Positions 17,901-26,800 of a DNA stretch of 64,000 nucleotides are shown piece by piece. Made by a program: the position numbers and the translations under genes. Origin of the DNA: Wenzhouxiangella sp042310355 (GTDB lineage: Bacteria; Pseudomonadota; Gammaproteobacteria; Xanthomonadales; Wenzhouxiangellaceae). The DNA lies in contig NZ_JBHJMR010000007.1 in NCBI RefSeq assembly GCF_042310355.1, positions 1 to 64,000 of the forward strand. The letters are read 5' to 3'. Every line of letters begins with the position of its first letter. Positions within the stretch are counted from its first letter, which is position 1. A model generated the notes under the pieces. The model had not been told where the DNA came from, did no database searches, and saw only the letters and a list, made by a program, of their open reading frames with translations.

Positions 17901-19344
17901 GGAGCGCTTCAATCGGCTCGGCGGTTTCGACAAGCATTACGCCCCGGCCTACTACGAGGACACCGACCTGTGTTTCCGGGTCCGCGAACAGGGTCTGCGC
18001 GTGATCTGCCAGCCGGCCTGCACCATCGTCCACCACGAAGGCATCAGTTCCGGCACCGACGAATCATCCGGGACCAAGCGCTACCAGGCGATCAACCGCG
18101 AAAAGTTCCTGCAGCGCTGGCAACAGCGGCTGCAGGCGCAGCCCGAGCCGGTTGCCGGGCCCGAAGCCGTGGAGGCCGTCTACCGGGCACGGCATCACCG
18201 CTGTCGCGGCCATGTGCTGGTGATCGATGCCACCACCCCGGAACCGGACAAGGACTCCGGCTCGATGCGCATGGTGGCAATGCTCGGCATTCTCCGCGAT
18301 CTGGGCTGGCGAGTGAGCTTCATGCCCGAGAACCTGGCCTGGGTTCCGCGCTACACCGCCGAGCTGCAGTCGCTCGGAATCGAGGTGCTGCACCACCCCT
18401 GTGTACAGGGTATCGAGCCCTGGCTGGCCGCCCACGGAGCGCGCATCGATCTTGTCATGGTCAGCCGCCACTACGTGCTCGATCCCCTGCTGCCGGCCAT
18501 CCAGAAGCATTGCCCCGCGGCGTCCGTGGTCTTCGACACCGTCGACCTGCACTTCCTGCGCGAGGAGCGCATGGCCGAGATCGCCGGCGACGAAAAGGCC
18601 GCACGCATGGCGCAAAAGACGCGCGAAGGCGAACTGGCCCTGATTCGCCAGGCCGATGCGACGCTGGTGGTCAGTCCGGTGGAACAGGCGCTGCTGCAGG
18701 AGCTGGTTTCCGACGCCAATGTCCGGGTGCTTTCGAACATCCACCGGGTCCACGGCCGCCGGCGCGGCTGGGCCGAGCGGCGCGACCTGATGTTCGTCGG
18801 CGGCTTTCAGCATCCCCCCAACCTCGATGCCGCCGAATGGCTGATCGACGAAATCATGCCGCTGGTCCGTTGCCGGATTCCCGAAGCGAAACTGCACATC
18901 ATCGGCAGCCGCATGCCCGAAGGCCTGCGCGAACGGCGAAGCGAAGGCGTGGTCATGCACGGATACGTCGAAGACCTCACGCCCTACCTGGAAGGCTGCC
19001 GCCTGTCGGTCGCACCCCTGCGCTACGGCGCCGGCGTGAAGGGAAAGGTCAACCAGGCCATGTCCTGGGGCCTGCCGGTCGTGGCCACCGCCTGCGCCGC
19101 CGAGGGCATGTACCTCGAAGACGGCGAGGACGTGCTCCTGGCCGACACCACGGAAGCCCTCGTCGAGGCCATCGTGCGCGCCTACAACGACGAAGCCCTC
19201 TGGATGAAACTATCCGAGGGCGGCCTGGCCAACGTCGAAAAACACTTCAGCTTCGACGCCGCCCGACGGGCCATCAGCGAGTTGATGGAACCCGAGAATC
19301 AAAAAAACCCTGGGAACGCAAAGACGCAAAGACGCGAAGAATAA
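14920..19344 (+). CDS. Giant three-module glycosyltransferase (GT4-GT2-GT4)
   Basis: About 1,474 residues with no signal peptide. Module 1 (roughly residues 230-620) is a GT-B enzyme with VVVGRLSPGKGLGLL and SETRALGLVPLATRTGSF. A charged coiled coil (about 640-740) ends in IFASRSWRLTRPMR, a linker common beside GT modules. Module 2 is a GT2 (GT-A) enzyme with SIIVPVFNKAHYTS (from about 829), the metal-binding FLNNDT and YYEDTDLCFRV. Module 3 (from about 1,098) is another GT-B unit with YGAGVKGKVNQAMSWGLPVV. Such proteins build O-antigen or capsule-like chains. The start is uncertain: GTG 14920 is used; GTG 14890 and TTG 14839 are in frame. The last residues NAKTQRREE come from the repeat at 19315. 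Confidence 0.85.
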   Translation: MTDSDTKTRHFPLLIVLNEADAGIDPGWIASLRRQWPGEVAACQAPQAAGDLRVLPGTRGPWWTWLGDVDAAAVSDGVVLLAPGLVLPERFADRLAHLLEAPDCPPLLTLPGNHQAGLDPAGGLLEPGDQIDALVQAAADLRWSPVHLRPERLAIIPAGRMREAVREAEDGRCWVYDGGWCQDPLAEDDRGPDTPDLLAALGHLRTAVEALAKADEAPPLPLFGFDDRPVVLHISHDWGGGVARWIADLVAADETHDHLVLSAGGRTDGKVHGQWLKLYAAGPGRTCVREWPLVPAIAGTQAEHAGYRETLETIIRRYGVARVVVSSLIGHSLDALATGLPTVEMLHDYYPAWPVLDRDPLAFANEAGRIDLDRAIAKAGEGFLFAERRAQSWRDLSGDWLAAVERHDVALAAPANHVLARWRRLVDDPLAKARVIPHGFAGWPADAPVIEPRALADGRLNLVVVGRLSPGKGLGLLEAALDGLDKHARVTLIGCGHHGMRFFGRPGVDIVLDYDHESLPRQLARVGAQAVLFLSTVAETWNYVLSETRALGLVPLATRTGSFVERIEHGVDGLLFEPDPQSLADAVAQLHAQPERLDALRAALPDERSVGEVIADLDQSSGSAMARRPVAARPAPLDVQRLSAASASLTDARRIEAGLVEQVRALRVDLADRTDWARKHERLVQERTRWARRLESEAEGLKRQLEATEHERQLAASDAEAQRARAEHLDSELETIFASRSWRLTRPMRVANRMAANARRRRVYNPLRWPRLLARLVHNLRLYGARGTLALMQQGAHPSAEQPEGFQPVEAPRETLHPVSLDAVEDPQVSIIVPVFNKAHYTSACLNSIAEHGAQGSFEVIVVDDCSSDETADYLADCTGVKVVRNARNSGFIASCNAGARAARGRYLVFLNNDTTVTTGWLEALVGTFSSLPDVGIVGARLIYPDGRLQESGGIIFRDGSGWNYGRGDQPERPEYSFASEADYVSGACLAIERERFNRLGGFDKHYAPAYYEDTDLCFRVREQGLRVICQPACTIVHHEGISSGTDESSGTKRYQAINREKFLQRWQQRLQAQPEPVAGPEAVEAVYRARHHRCRGHVLVIDATTPEPDKDSGSMRMVAMLGILRDLGWRVSFMPENLAWVPRYTAELQSLGIEVLHHPCVQGIEPWLAAHGARIDLVMVSRHYVLDPLLPAIQKHCPAASVVFDTVDLHFLREERMAEIAGDEKAARMAQKTREGELALIRQADATLVVSPVEQALLQELVSDANVRVLSNIHRVHGRRRGWAERRDLMFVGGFQHPPNLDAAEWLIDEIMPLVRCRIPEAKLHIIGSRMPEGLRERRSEGVVMHGYVEDLTPYLEGCRLSVAPLRYGAGVKGKVNQAMSWGLPVVATACAAEGMYLEDGEDVLLADTTEALVEAIVRAYNDEALWMKLSEGGLANVEKHFSFDAARRAISELMEPENQKNPGNAKTQRREE

Positions 19345-19500
19345 AAATCAAAATGCCCAGCAAAAGAACATGCATGGTCGATATCGGCTTTAAACCTCTG
19401 GGCCGTGATCAAGCCATTGAAGACTTCTCCAACCGTCAACTCTTTCTTTATCTTCCATAGTTTCTCGATCTTTCTTTGCGTCTTAGCGTCTTTGCGTTTA
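19315..19500. repeat. Inverted-arm repeat element, 8-bp units (family A, copy 1)
   Basis: The left arm at 19315-19341 holds three 8-bp units (ACGCAAAG, ACGCAAAG, ACGCGAAG). The right arm at 19471-19500 is the reverse complement (CTTTGCGTCT repeated). A spacer of about 130 bp separates them and shows no gene I can support. The element lies between convergent genes: its left arm encodes the last residues and stop codon of the giant glycosyltransferase, and its right arm ends 19 bases before the relA stop. A second copy with the same arms and a different spacer is at 56395-56530. Confidence 0.82.
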
Positions 19501-19518
19501 TAAGATTTTCCCTGCCAG

Positions 19519-21684
19519 CTAGCGCAACCGCCGAGCATCGGTGATGCTGGGAATCGCCTGCAGGCGGCTGAGCAGCGTCGAGAGCTGGTCGAAGTCTGCG
19601 ACCTGGACGGTCAGTTCGATCTTGACCTCATCGCCGCTCTCTGCATGCTGCGCGTTCATTCCCGTCACGTTGACTTTCTCCGAAGCGAGCAGCGTGCCGA
19701 TGTCCTTGATCAGTTCGCGACGATCCCAGGCGCTGACGACGATCTTCGACGGGTAGCGACTGCGTGAACCACTCGCCCACTGCACGTCGAGCACGCGCTC
19801 GGGCTGTTGCCGCTGCAGGTTGAGAAACTGGCGGCAGTCCTGGCGGTGAATGCTCACGCCGCGGCCGCGCGTGATGTAGCCGGCGATGGCATCACCCGGA
19901 ACGGGCTGGCAGCAACGCGCCATCTGGTGCATCAGGCTGCCCACGCCCTCGATGCGCACATCGTCGTCGCCGCCGGTCTCGACCGGACCGCGCTTGAGAG
20001 AAATACCCTCGCTTTCCTTGCGCTCTCGTGCATGCAGGCGTTCGACCGCCTGGGCGACCTGGGTGGCGGTCACGTCGCCGGCGCCGACGCTCACGAACAG
20101 GTCGTCGACGCGGGAGGCGTTGAACTTCTCCATGACCCGGCGGATCTCGGCGACATCCAGGTCAAGCCGACGGAACTCGGCTTCGATGGCCTGCTTGCCG
20201 GCGGCCATGTTCTCTTCCTGGTTGGCCTGGCGGAACCATTGCCTGACTTTGGCGCGGGCGCGCGCCGTGCCGATATAGCCCAGCCGGGGCACGAGCCAGT
20301 CGCGCGACGGGCGCGGCTCCTTCGCGGTGAGAATCTCGATGCGGTCGCCGTTTTTGAGCGGGTAGGTCAGCGGCACGATGCGTCCGTTCACCCGCGCACC
20401 GCGGCAGCGATGGCCCACTTCGGTATGGATCAGGTAGGCAAAATCCAGGGGCGTGGCGCCGGCGGCCAGGTCGCGCACCTCGCCCCTGGGCGTGAGCACG
20501 TAGACGCGATCTTCGGTGGTGAGGTTCTGAAAGCTTTCCAGCAGCGCCTCGTCATCGCCCTCGTCATCCTGCCCCTCCAGCAGCTGACGCATGACGCCGA
20601 TACGTTTCTCCAGCGCGTCGTCGCGCGGGCCGCCTTCCTTGTAGCGCCAGTGCGCGGCCACGCCAAGCTCGGCGTGACGGTGCATGTCGTGGGTACGGAT
20701 CTGCACTTCCACCACCCGGCCGCTGCTGGTGCTCACGGCCGTGTGCAGCGACTGGTACAGGTTGGCCTTGGGGTTGGTGATGTAGTCGTCGAACTCGCCC
20801 GGCACCGGCTGCCAGCGCGTGTGGACCAGGCCGAGCGCGGCGTAGCATTGCTCGACGCTGTCGACCAGCACGCGCACGGCGCGCACGTCGAACAGTTCGT
20901 GGAAATCGAGTCCCTTGCGCTGCATCTTGCGCCAGATCGAGTAGATATGCTTGGCCCGGCCGCTGACATCGGCCTGGATACCGGTTTCTCCGAGCAACTG
21001 GCGCAGGCGATTCATGAACTGTTCGATGAAAGCCTGGCGATCGGAACGCTTCTCCGCCACCAGGCGACTAATGCGCTGGTAGGTCTCGGGCTCGAGATAA
21101 CGGAAGGACAGATCCTCCAGCTCCCACTTGAGCTGCCAGATGCCGAGGCGGTTGGCCAGCGGCGCGTGGATCATCTGCGTCTCGCGCGCGACTTCGCGCC
21201 GGGTCGCCTCGTCGACCTCGCGCGCCGCATGCAGGCGCGCGATCTGCCAGGCCAGCGCAATCAACACCACTCGAACATCAGCCACCAAGGCCATTAGCAA
21301 CTGCCGCAAGCCCTCCGCGCGCGAGTGATCGTCTGGCAGGTAAGTTCGACCGAAAAAGGTCAGGGTTCTGAGCTGCTCGAGCAGCGCGACGACCCGCCGA
21401 TCGCAGTCGTCGGGCAGCGCGGACTTGCCATCTGAATCAAGGACCAGGGGCAGGAGAATTGTGGCCTCTACAACCACGGGATCGGGCGCGATGCGCGCCA
21501 GCGCATCGAGCGCACCATGCACAAGGCATAGGACTTGCTCCGCACCATCGCCAACGCTGTCGACCAGAACGCCGATGCGAGAACGCAGCTCCATGACGGG
21601 AAACTCGCTGCGTCGATGCGACTGCTCGTCGATCCAACGATCCAGTGCGCGTCGCTCGGCGGCAACTCTGCGACTCACAACCAT
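19519..21684 (-). CDS. relA: GTP pyrophosphokinase RelA
   Basis: A 721-residue RelA/SpoT homologue that makes (p)ppGpp on stalled ribosomes. The N-terminal hydrolase-like region lacks the HD dyad. The synthetase domain contains EFDDYITNPKANLYQSLHT at about 294-312; EFDD is the ExDD signature of monofunctional RelA, in place of the RxKD of SpoT. A TGS domain (VYVLTPRGEVRDLAAGATPLDFAY split after RDL), a helical and zinc-finger-like region with MARCCQPVPGD, and a C-terminal ACT domain follow. The size fits (E. coli 744). The ATG at 21684 is supported by the MVVSRRVAAERR start. Monocistronic by spacing. Confidence 0.93.
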   Translation of the reverse strand: MVVSRRVAAERRALDRWIDEQSHRRSEFPVMELRSRIGVLVDSVGDGAEQVLCLVHGALDALARIAPDPVVVEATILLPLVLDSDGKSALPDDCDRRVVALLEQLRTLTFFGRTYLPDDHSRAEGLRQLLMALVADVRVVLIALAWQIARLHAAREVDEATRREVARETQMIHAPLANRLGIWQLKWELEDLSFRYLEPETYQRISRLVAEKRSDRQAFIEQFMNRLRQLLGETGIQADVSGRAKHIYSIWRKMQRKGLDFHELFDVRAVRVLVDSVEQCYAALGLVHTRWQPVPGEFDDYITNPKANLYQSLHTAVSTSSGRVVEVQIRTHDMHRHAELGVAAHWRYKEGGPRDDALEKRIGVMRQLLEGQDDEGDDEALLESFQNLTTEDRVYVLTPRGEVRDLAAGATPLDFAYLIHTEVGHRCRGARVNGRIVPLTYPLKNGDRIEILTAKEPRPSRDWLVPRLGYIGTARARAKVRQWFRQANQEENMAAGKQAIEAEFRRLDLDVAEIRRVMEKFNASRVDDLFVSVGAGDVTATQVAQAVERLHARERKESEGISLKRGPVETGGDDDVRIEGVGSLMHQMARCCQPVPGDAIAGYITRGRGVSIHRQDCRQFLNLQRQQPERVLDVQWASGSRSRYPSKIVVSAWDRRELIKDIGTLLASEKVNVTGMNAQHAESGDEVKIELTVQVADFDQLSTLLSRLQAIPSITDARRLR

Positions 21685-21861
21685 GCTGTGTGTGTGCGAT
21701 TCATCGCCGGAGCATAACCGACCCGGTGCCCGGCAGGATGACGCAAATCGTCAGGCGGACCCATAAGCTCGGGCGCGTCCCGCAACATCCTCCAGCATTT
21801 CCGCTGACGTCCGTTTACGCTTGCACCGCCGGAAATCCCTGCTCGGGGCGTTCCGCCCGGC

Positions 21862-23727
21862 CTACTGGGCCGACGTAACCTCGAAGCTCGTGCTGTCTTC
21901 GAAAAAGATTGAACTCGCGGTGGTTCCCACTGCTCGCAGGGTATAGCCCGAACCGACCTGGCTCGAGTCGAAGCTGAGGCTGTCGAACAGGGCCTCGCCA
22001 TTGCTCACTGTCATATTGGCCAGATTCGAATCCACGGTCGTTCCATTCTGCCTTAGGCGAAGCTGGACATGAGTTGAGGAATCATCTTCCACCCAATTTT
22101 CATTTTCGTCGACAACGCGCACGACCACCCCCGGCGACATGATCTCATCGGCAGCGACGTCACTGGGCTGCTCAAAAAAGACCAGATCGGAGGGAGCCCC
22201 GGGCACGAACTCAAGGGAAACCGATTCCGTACCGGCACCGGTCACGGAGAACTGGATCTGGAAGGTATCGGCAATGGTGGAGGTCGGCGTAAAGCTTGCC
22301 TCGCCGTTGATGTCGGTGAACACACTTCCGGGCAGAGAACTCAGTCCGCCGTCGTCGGACACTTCGACGGCGACGCTGTCGACGGGGTTTTCATAGGAAT
22401 CCTCGACCAAAACGCTGATCAGGGCTGAGTCTGTACCGTCGGCGATGGCCTCGGCATCGAGCGCAGCGGCAACGAAAAATGCGGGTGGACCTGCTTCGAA
22501 GGTTACCGTGCCGCTTCCGCTGAGCGTTCCCGAAGAGAACGAGACCGTGTAGTCGTCGGCGCTTTCCGTCGTGGCCGTGAACGTCACTTCGCCGGACTCA
22601 TCACTGTCGCCGGTAGTCGGCGAGGTGAAATTCAGCCCGGCCTGATCGTCGACGTCCACGGTTTCGTAGGGCACCGGATTCTGGCTGCTGTCGAGTACCG
22701 TGACCGTGATCGTGACCTCGTCACCTACTTGTGTCGTCGGGGCGCTTACGTTCAGGCCCGCGGATTCGCCGATAACGGTCATCGAGGCCTCGTCGACGGC
22801 GAAGGGCGTGCCGGTAGCGAGCGGATCGGCCACTGTACCCGCGTGCAACCGGATCGATTCGCCGCTGATGGAATCGACATCGACCATACGCTCGATAGTG
22901 AAAGTAAGACTGCCCCCGACAGCCAGGTCACTGCCTCCGGAGTTCATCTCCTCGAACCGTAGCGGGCCCGTTCCACTGCTGGCCGGACACACGGCACCGC
23001 CGGTTTCGGAGCAAGTCCACGTCGTGCCAGTCAACGCAGCGTCATACACCCCGAGATTCTCGGGGAACAACTCCTGGAGCGCGGTGGTCTGGAGCGCGCC
23101 GGTGCCGGTATTGCTTACAACGAGGTCATAGCTGACGGTCTGACCGGGAGTCACGAAGCTGGGAACATCCTGGTACTCCAGGCTGAGCGACCGAGCGACT
23201 TCCAGTCGATCACCGAAAATCAATCCGGGCGGTTCGGGGATGCTGGAGGAAGCCATCCCGAACAATCCGAAGACGCCCTGACTCGAGCGATAGAAACATT
23301 GCTGATCCGAAGACGGATCGATCGTCAGGGTCAGAGGGTCCAACGAGTACGCAAGGAATCCATTCAGGTTGAACTGGTCGATGACGACGTGGCCGTTGGG
23401 ATCAAGCACCTCCATCGAGACTGCCGACGACGGGGCAGTCAGATCGAAGCAGAAGAACGGTTCATCGTATTCCGGAGCAATCACACCGGCATCGAAACGA
23501 ACCACGCCCGCCCCGAGGTCGTAGGTCAGGACTTCGTCCTGCGCCTCCTCGGTAATGAGCGGAATCACAAGGATTTCGCTACCCCCGTCCACAACCAAGG
23601 ACAGATCGCTGGTCACACGTGGTGTATCAAGCTGCCCCAGCGCCGATCCGCTGACGACTACGGCAACGATGGCAACGGCGGCATTCAAAAGGAAGTTGCG
23701 AGCAGATGCGTTCACGGTCGGGATCAT
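21862..23727 (-). CDS. Secreted protein with Ig-like (invasin-type) repeats
   Basis: A 621-residue exported protein. A Sec signal peptide covers about residues 1-32 (hydrophobic core NAAVAIVAVVVSGSALG, then Q). Next comes an N-terminal domain of unknown type, a DUF11-like segment with YDLVVSNTGTGALQTTAL and SLTFTIERM, and then at least three tandem Ig-like domains of the Big_1/invasin style. These show the recurring pattern VTVLD...NPVPYETVDV, GEVTFTATT, LISVLVEDSYENPVDSV, GEASFTPTS and VRVVDENENW. No C-terminal anchor, LPXTG or PEP-CTERM motif is visible, and the protein simply stops after TSAQ. Likely surface or extracellular; function unknown. Base composition is somewhat lower in GC than its neighbours, hinting at acquisition. 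Confidence 0.8.
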   Translation of the reverse strand: MIPTVNASARNFLLNAAVAIVAVVVSGSALGQLDTPRVTSDLSLVVDGGSEILVIPLITEEAQDEVLTYDLGAGVVRFDAGVIAPEYDEPFFCFDLTAPSSAVSMEVLDPNGHVVIDQFNLNGFLAYSLDPLTLTIDPSSDQQCFYRSSQGVFGLFGMASSSIPEPPGLIFGDRLEVARSLSLEYQDVPSFVTPGQTVSYDLVVSNTGTGALQTTALQELFPENLGVYDAALTGTTWTCSETGGAVCPASSGTGPLRFEEMNSGGSDLAVGGSLTFTIERMVDVDSISGESIRLHAGTVADPLATGTPFAVDEASMTVIGESAGLNVSAPTTQVGDEVTITVTVLDSSQNPVPYETVDVDDQAGLNFTSPTTGDSDESGEVTFTATTESADDYTVSFSSGTLSGSGTVTFEAGPPAFFVAAALDAEAIADGTDSALISVLVEDSYENPVDSVAVEVSDDGGLSSLPGSVFTDINGEASFTPTSTIADTFQIQFSVTGAGTESVSLEFVPGAPSDLVFFEQPSDVAADEIMSPGVVVRVVDENENWVEDDSSTHVQLRLRQNGTTVDSNLANMTVSNGEALFDSLSFDSSQVGSGYTLRAVGTTASSIFFEDSTSFEVTSAQ

Positions 23728-23751
23728 TCCACAATAGATGGTCACAACAAC

Positions 23752-23757
23752 ATTGTA
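23752..23757 (-). promoter_or_regulatory. Possible -10 box for the Ig-repeat protein gene
   Basis: On the minus strand TACAAT lies 24 bases upstream of the ATG at 23727, within a locally AT-rich stretch. The best -35 candidate (TGGTCC, 18-bp spacing) is poor. Weak evidence from sequence only. Confidence 0.25.
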
Positions 23758-23859
23758 TCCGTTCGAATAGCAAAAGGACCATGCGTAGGGCATAAAAGTT
23801 CCGTTAATTCAGGCCCTTCTGACGCTACTTGAGAACACCATCACGCAAACTCAGTCCTC

Positions 23860-26800
23860 TCAGACGGCGCACTCCGCCCAGACTTCGGACAGGCGCTTGC
23901 GCGAGGTTTTTTGTGCGGTTCCCAGTTTCTGCGCAAAAACCTGAACTCGGTACTCTTCGATCAACCAACGGTAGGCATCCAACTCGGGCGTGTACCAGCC
24001 CGCCTCGAGCTGCGAAAGGTAGCGCTGCCACCAGGGCTGCACTTGTTCCATGCGCTGCCGATCGCGCACGGGATCGAGTTCCAGTGCTTCGAGCCGCAGG
24101 CGCAGCGCCTCCAGGTAGCGCGGATAATGCCGCAGGCGGTCGGCTTCGATATCGTCGAGGAAGCCGGCGTACATCAGATCCTCGAGTTGGCTGCGCATGT
24201 CCGCGACCGCGGCCGGCACCGCGGTGTCCAGGCTATCGAGCCACATGGACAACTCGTGCCACGTTAGCAGGCATTTATCGACAATTTTCGCCAAATCGCC
24301 ATAATTTCCAAGCATTTCCTGACGAACGGCGACCGCAAGGCGACCAAAGGCCTCCCCGTCCCGAACCGACCAGGGTTGCTCGAGAAGGTCGCGCAGCGCC
24401 AGGTTGCGCAGCGCCTCGGTCAAGGTGGCGATATCTTCCACGCGCGTCCAGGCCAGCTGCGCCTCGCGCGATAGTTCGTGGTTCTTCCTCAGGTATTTCC
24501 ACTTGTCGCGAAGCGATGCCCGCAGCAATACGAGCAGCCCGTCACGATGCGCCAGGCGGGCGTCTTCCTCGGTATCGAACAGGCGCACACCCGCGCGATC
24601 GCCCTGGTCCACCACGGCCGGCCATGCGCGGTGTCCACCCCGGGTCGTGATCTCCTCGGGCAGCTCGGGGAAGTCGTCCGGCCCCAGGCCGTCGCGTTGC
24701 CACTGGCCGGCCTGGCGCTGCATGAACTCGCGCCGGGCCCGCTCGCTGAAGCGCTCGATGAGCGTTTCCGGGTCGCGACTCTGGCCGATGACCCGGCCCG
24801 CCTCGTCGAACACCCGCACCAGGAAGTTCAGGTACCGGGGCAGCTTTTCGAGCTTGAAGTCGTCCGGCGTCACCGTCATGCCCGACATCCGCGTCAGCTC
24901 CTCGGACAGGCGCTCCAGCAAGGCGCCGTCGGGCGGCCCCAGGGACTCGACCGCGGCCCGTCCGAAATCGGCGGCCGGCACCAGGGAGCGTCGTTTCGAC
25001 TTGGGCAGGCTGGCGATCAGAGCGGTCACCTTTTCCTCGAGCAGGCCCGGAACCAGCCACTGCAGGCGCCCGGTATCGAGCCGATTGAGCAGGTGCAGGG
25101 GGCAATCGAGCGTGACCCCGTCGTTGTCGGCCGCCGGATCGAAGTGGTAGTGCAGGCGGAATTTCTCCGGGGCCATCGCCAGGGATGCAGGGAACGCCTC
25201 CTGCCCGGCCAGCGGCGCGTCGTCGCGCAGCAGCGTGGCGCGATCGAAAAGCAGCCGCTCGCGCTCGGCCGCTCCGAGTTTCTCGTACCAGCGGGCGAAG
25301 GCCCGGGTGGTAAAAATGTCGGGCGGCAGGCGCTCGGCGAAAAACGCTTCCAGCTCGGCCTCCGCCGCCAGCACGTCGCGACGTCGACGCTTGTGCTCGT
25401 GCTCGGACAGCTCCCGCTTGAGCTCGGCGTTGCGTTTCAGGAAATCCGCCTTCGAATGGATCTCACCGCGCACCAGGGCATGGCGAATGAAGATCGAGCG
25501 GGCCGTGTCCGGATCGTGTGGGCCGAAATGCACGCGGCGATTCTCGACCAGCACCAGGCCGTGCAGGCTGAGCTGCTCGTAGCCCATGACGCGGCCCGAG
25601 CGCTTGTCCCAGTGCGGATCGAACACCCGGCGCTTGAGCAGGTGCGCGCCCTGTTGCTCGAGCCATTCCGGCTTGACCGGGGCGACCATGCGGGCATAGG
25701 GACGGGCCGTCTCCACCAGCTCGGCGGCCATGATCCAGCCCGGATTGCGGCGGGCCAGGACGGAACCGGGGAAGATGCGGAACTTGTGACCGCGCGCACC
25801 CTGGTACTCGCCGGCCTCCTGGTGCTGCCCGACCATGCCCAGCAGTCCGGCCAGCAGACTGCGATGCACGGCTTCGGGCTCGGCTGAACCGGCTTGACCC
25901 GTTGGCCAGCGCTCTTCGCGGGCAATCTGCCTGAGCTGGCCGTGCAGCTGCCCCCACTCGTGCAGGCGCTGCGGGGCGAGGAAATGCCTGCGCGCCAGTT
26001 TGTCGGCCTGGCTGCGGGAATGCCTGGCGCGAGCTTCCTGCCACCATCGCCACAATTCGAGCAGCGTGAGAAAGTCCGAGCCCTGGACCACGAACTGCTG
26101 GTGGGCCTGGTCGGCGGCCTGCTGCTGGTCCAGCGGACGATCGCGGACGTCGGCGATGGAGAGTCCGGCCACGAGCACGAGCAACTCGGCGAGGGCGCCG
26201 CGCTCGGCGGCTTCGATCAGCATGCGGCCGTGTCGGACATCGACCGGAAGGCGCGCCAGGGTTCGCCCCCGCTTGGTCAGGCGTCTATCGTCATCGACGG
26301 CGCCCAGTTCGAACAGGCTCTGCCGGGCCTCACCGATCAGTCGCTTCGGCGGCGCATCGATGAAGGGAAAATCCTCGGGGTCGCCCAGGCCGAGGGCGAG
26401 CATTTCCAGCACCACGCCAACCAGGCCGGCGCGCTGGATCTCGGGGTCGGTGAATTCCGGACGCGAGCGGTAATCGGTCTCGTCGAACAAGCGAACGCAG
26501 GTGCCCGGGCCAACCCGGCCGCAGCGCCCCGCGCGCTGGTTGCAGGAAGCCTGCGAGACCGGCTCGACCGGCAGGCGCAATACCTTGGAATGGGCGGCAT
26601 AGCGCGAGATCCGCGCCAGGCCCGAATCGATCACGAAACGGATGCCGGGCACGGTCAGGGAGGTTTCGGCCACGTTGGTGGCGAGCACGATCCGCCGGCC
26701 CTTGCCCGGCCTGAAGATCCGGTCCTGGCTGGCCGAGGGCAGGCGGGCGTAGAGCGGCAGCACCTCGGTATGCGACAGCTGGGCGCGCTGGAGCGCGCGC

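Noticed and set aside
19299..19538. 79-residue minus-strand frame inside the family A element (starts MLGGCASWQGKSY)
   Set aside because: The frame is mostly the repeat arms translated, with tails like KDAKTQRK. It overlaps the relA stop region and has no recognised family, so a real gene is not supported.
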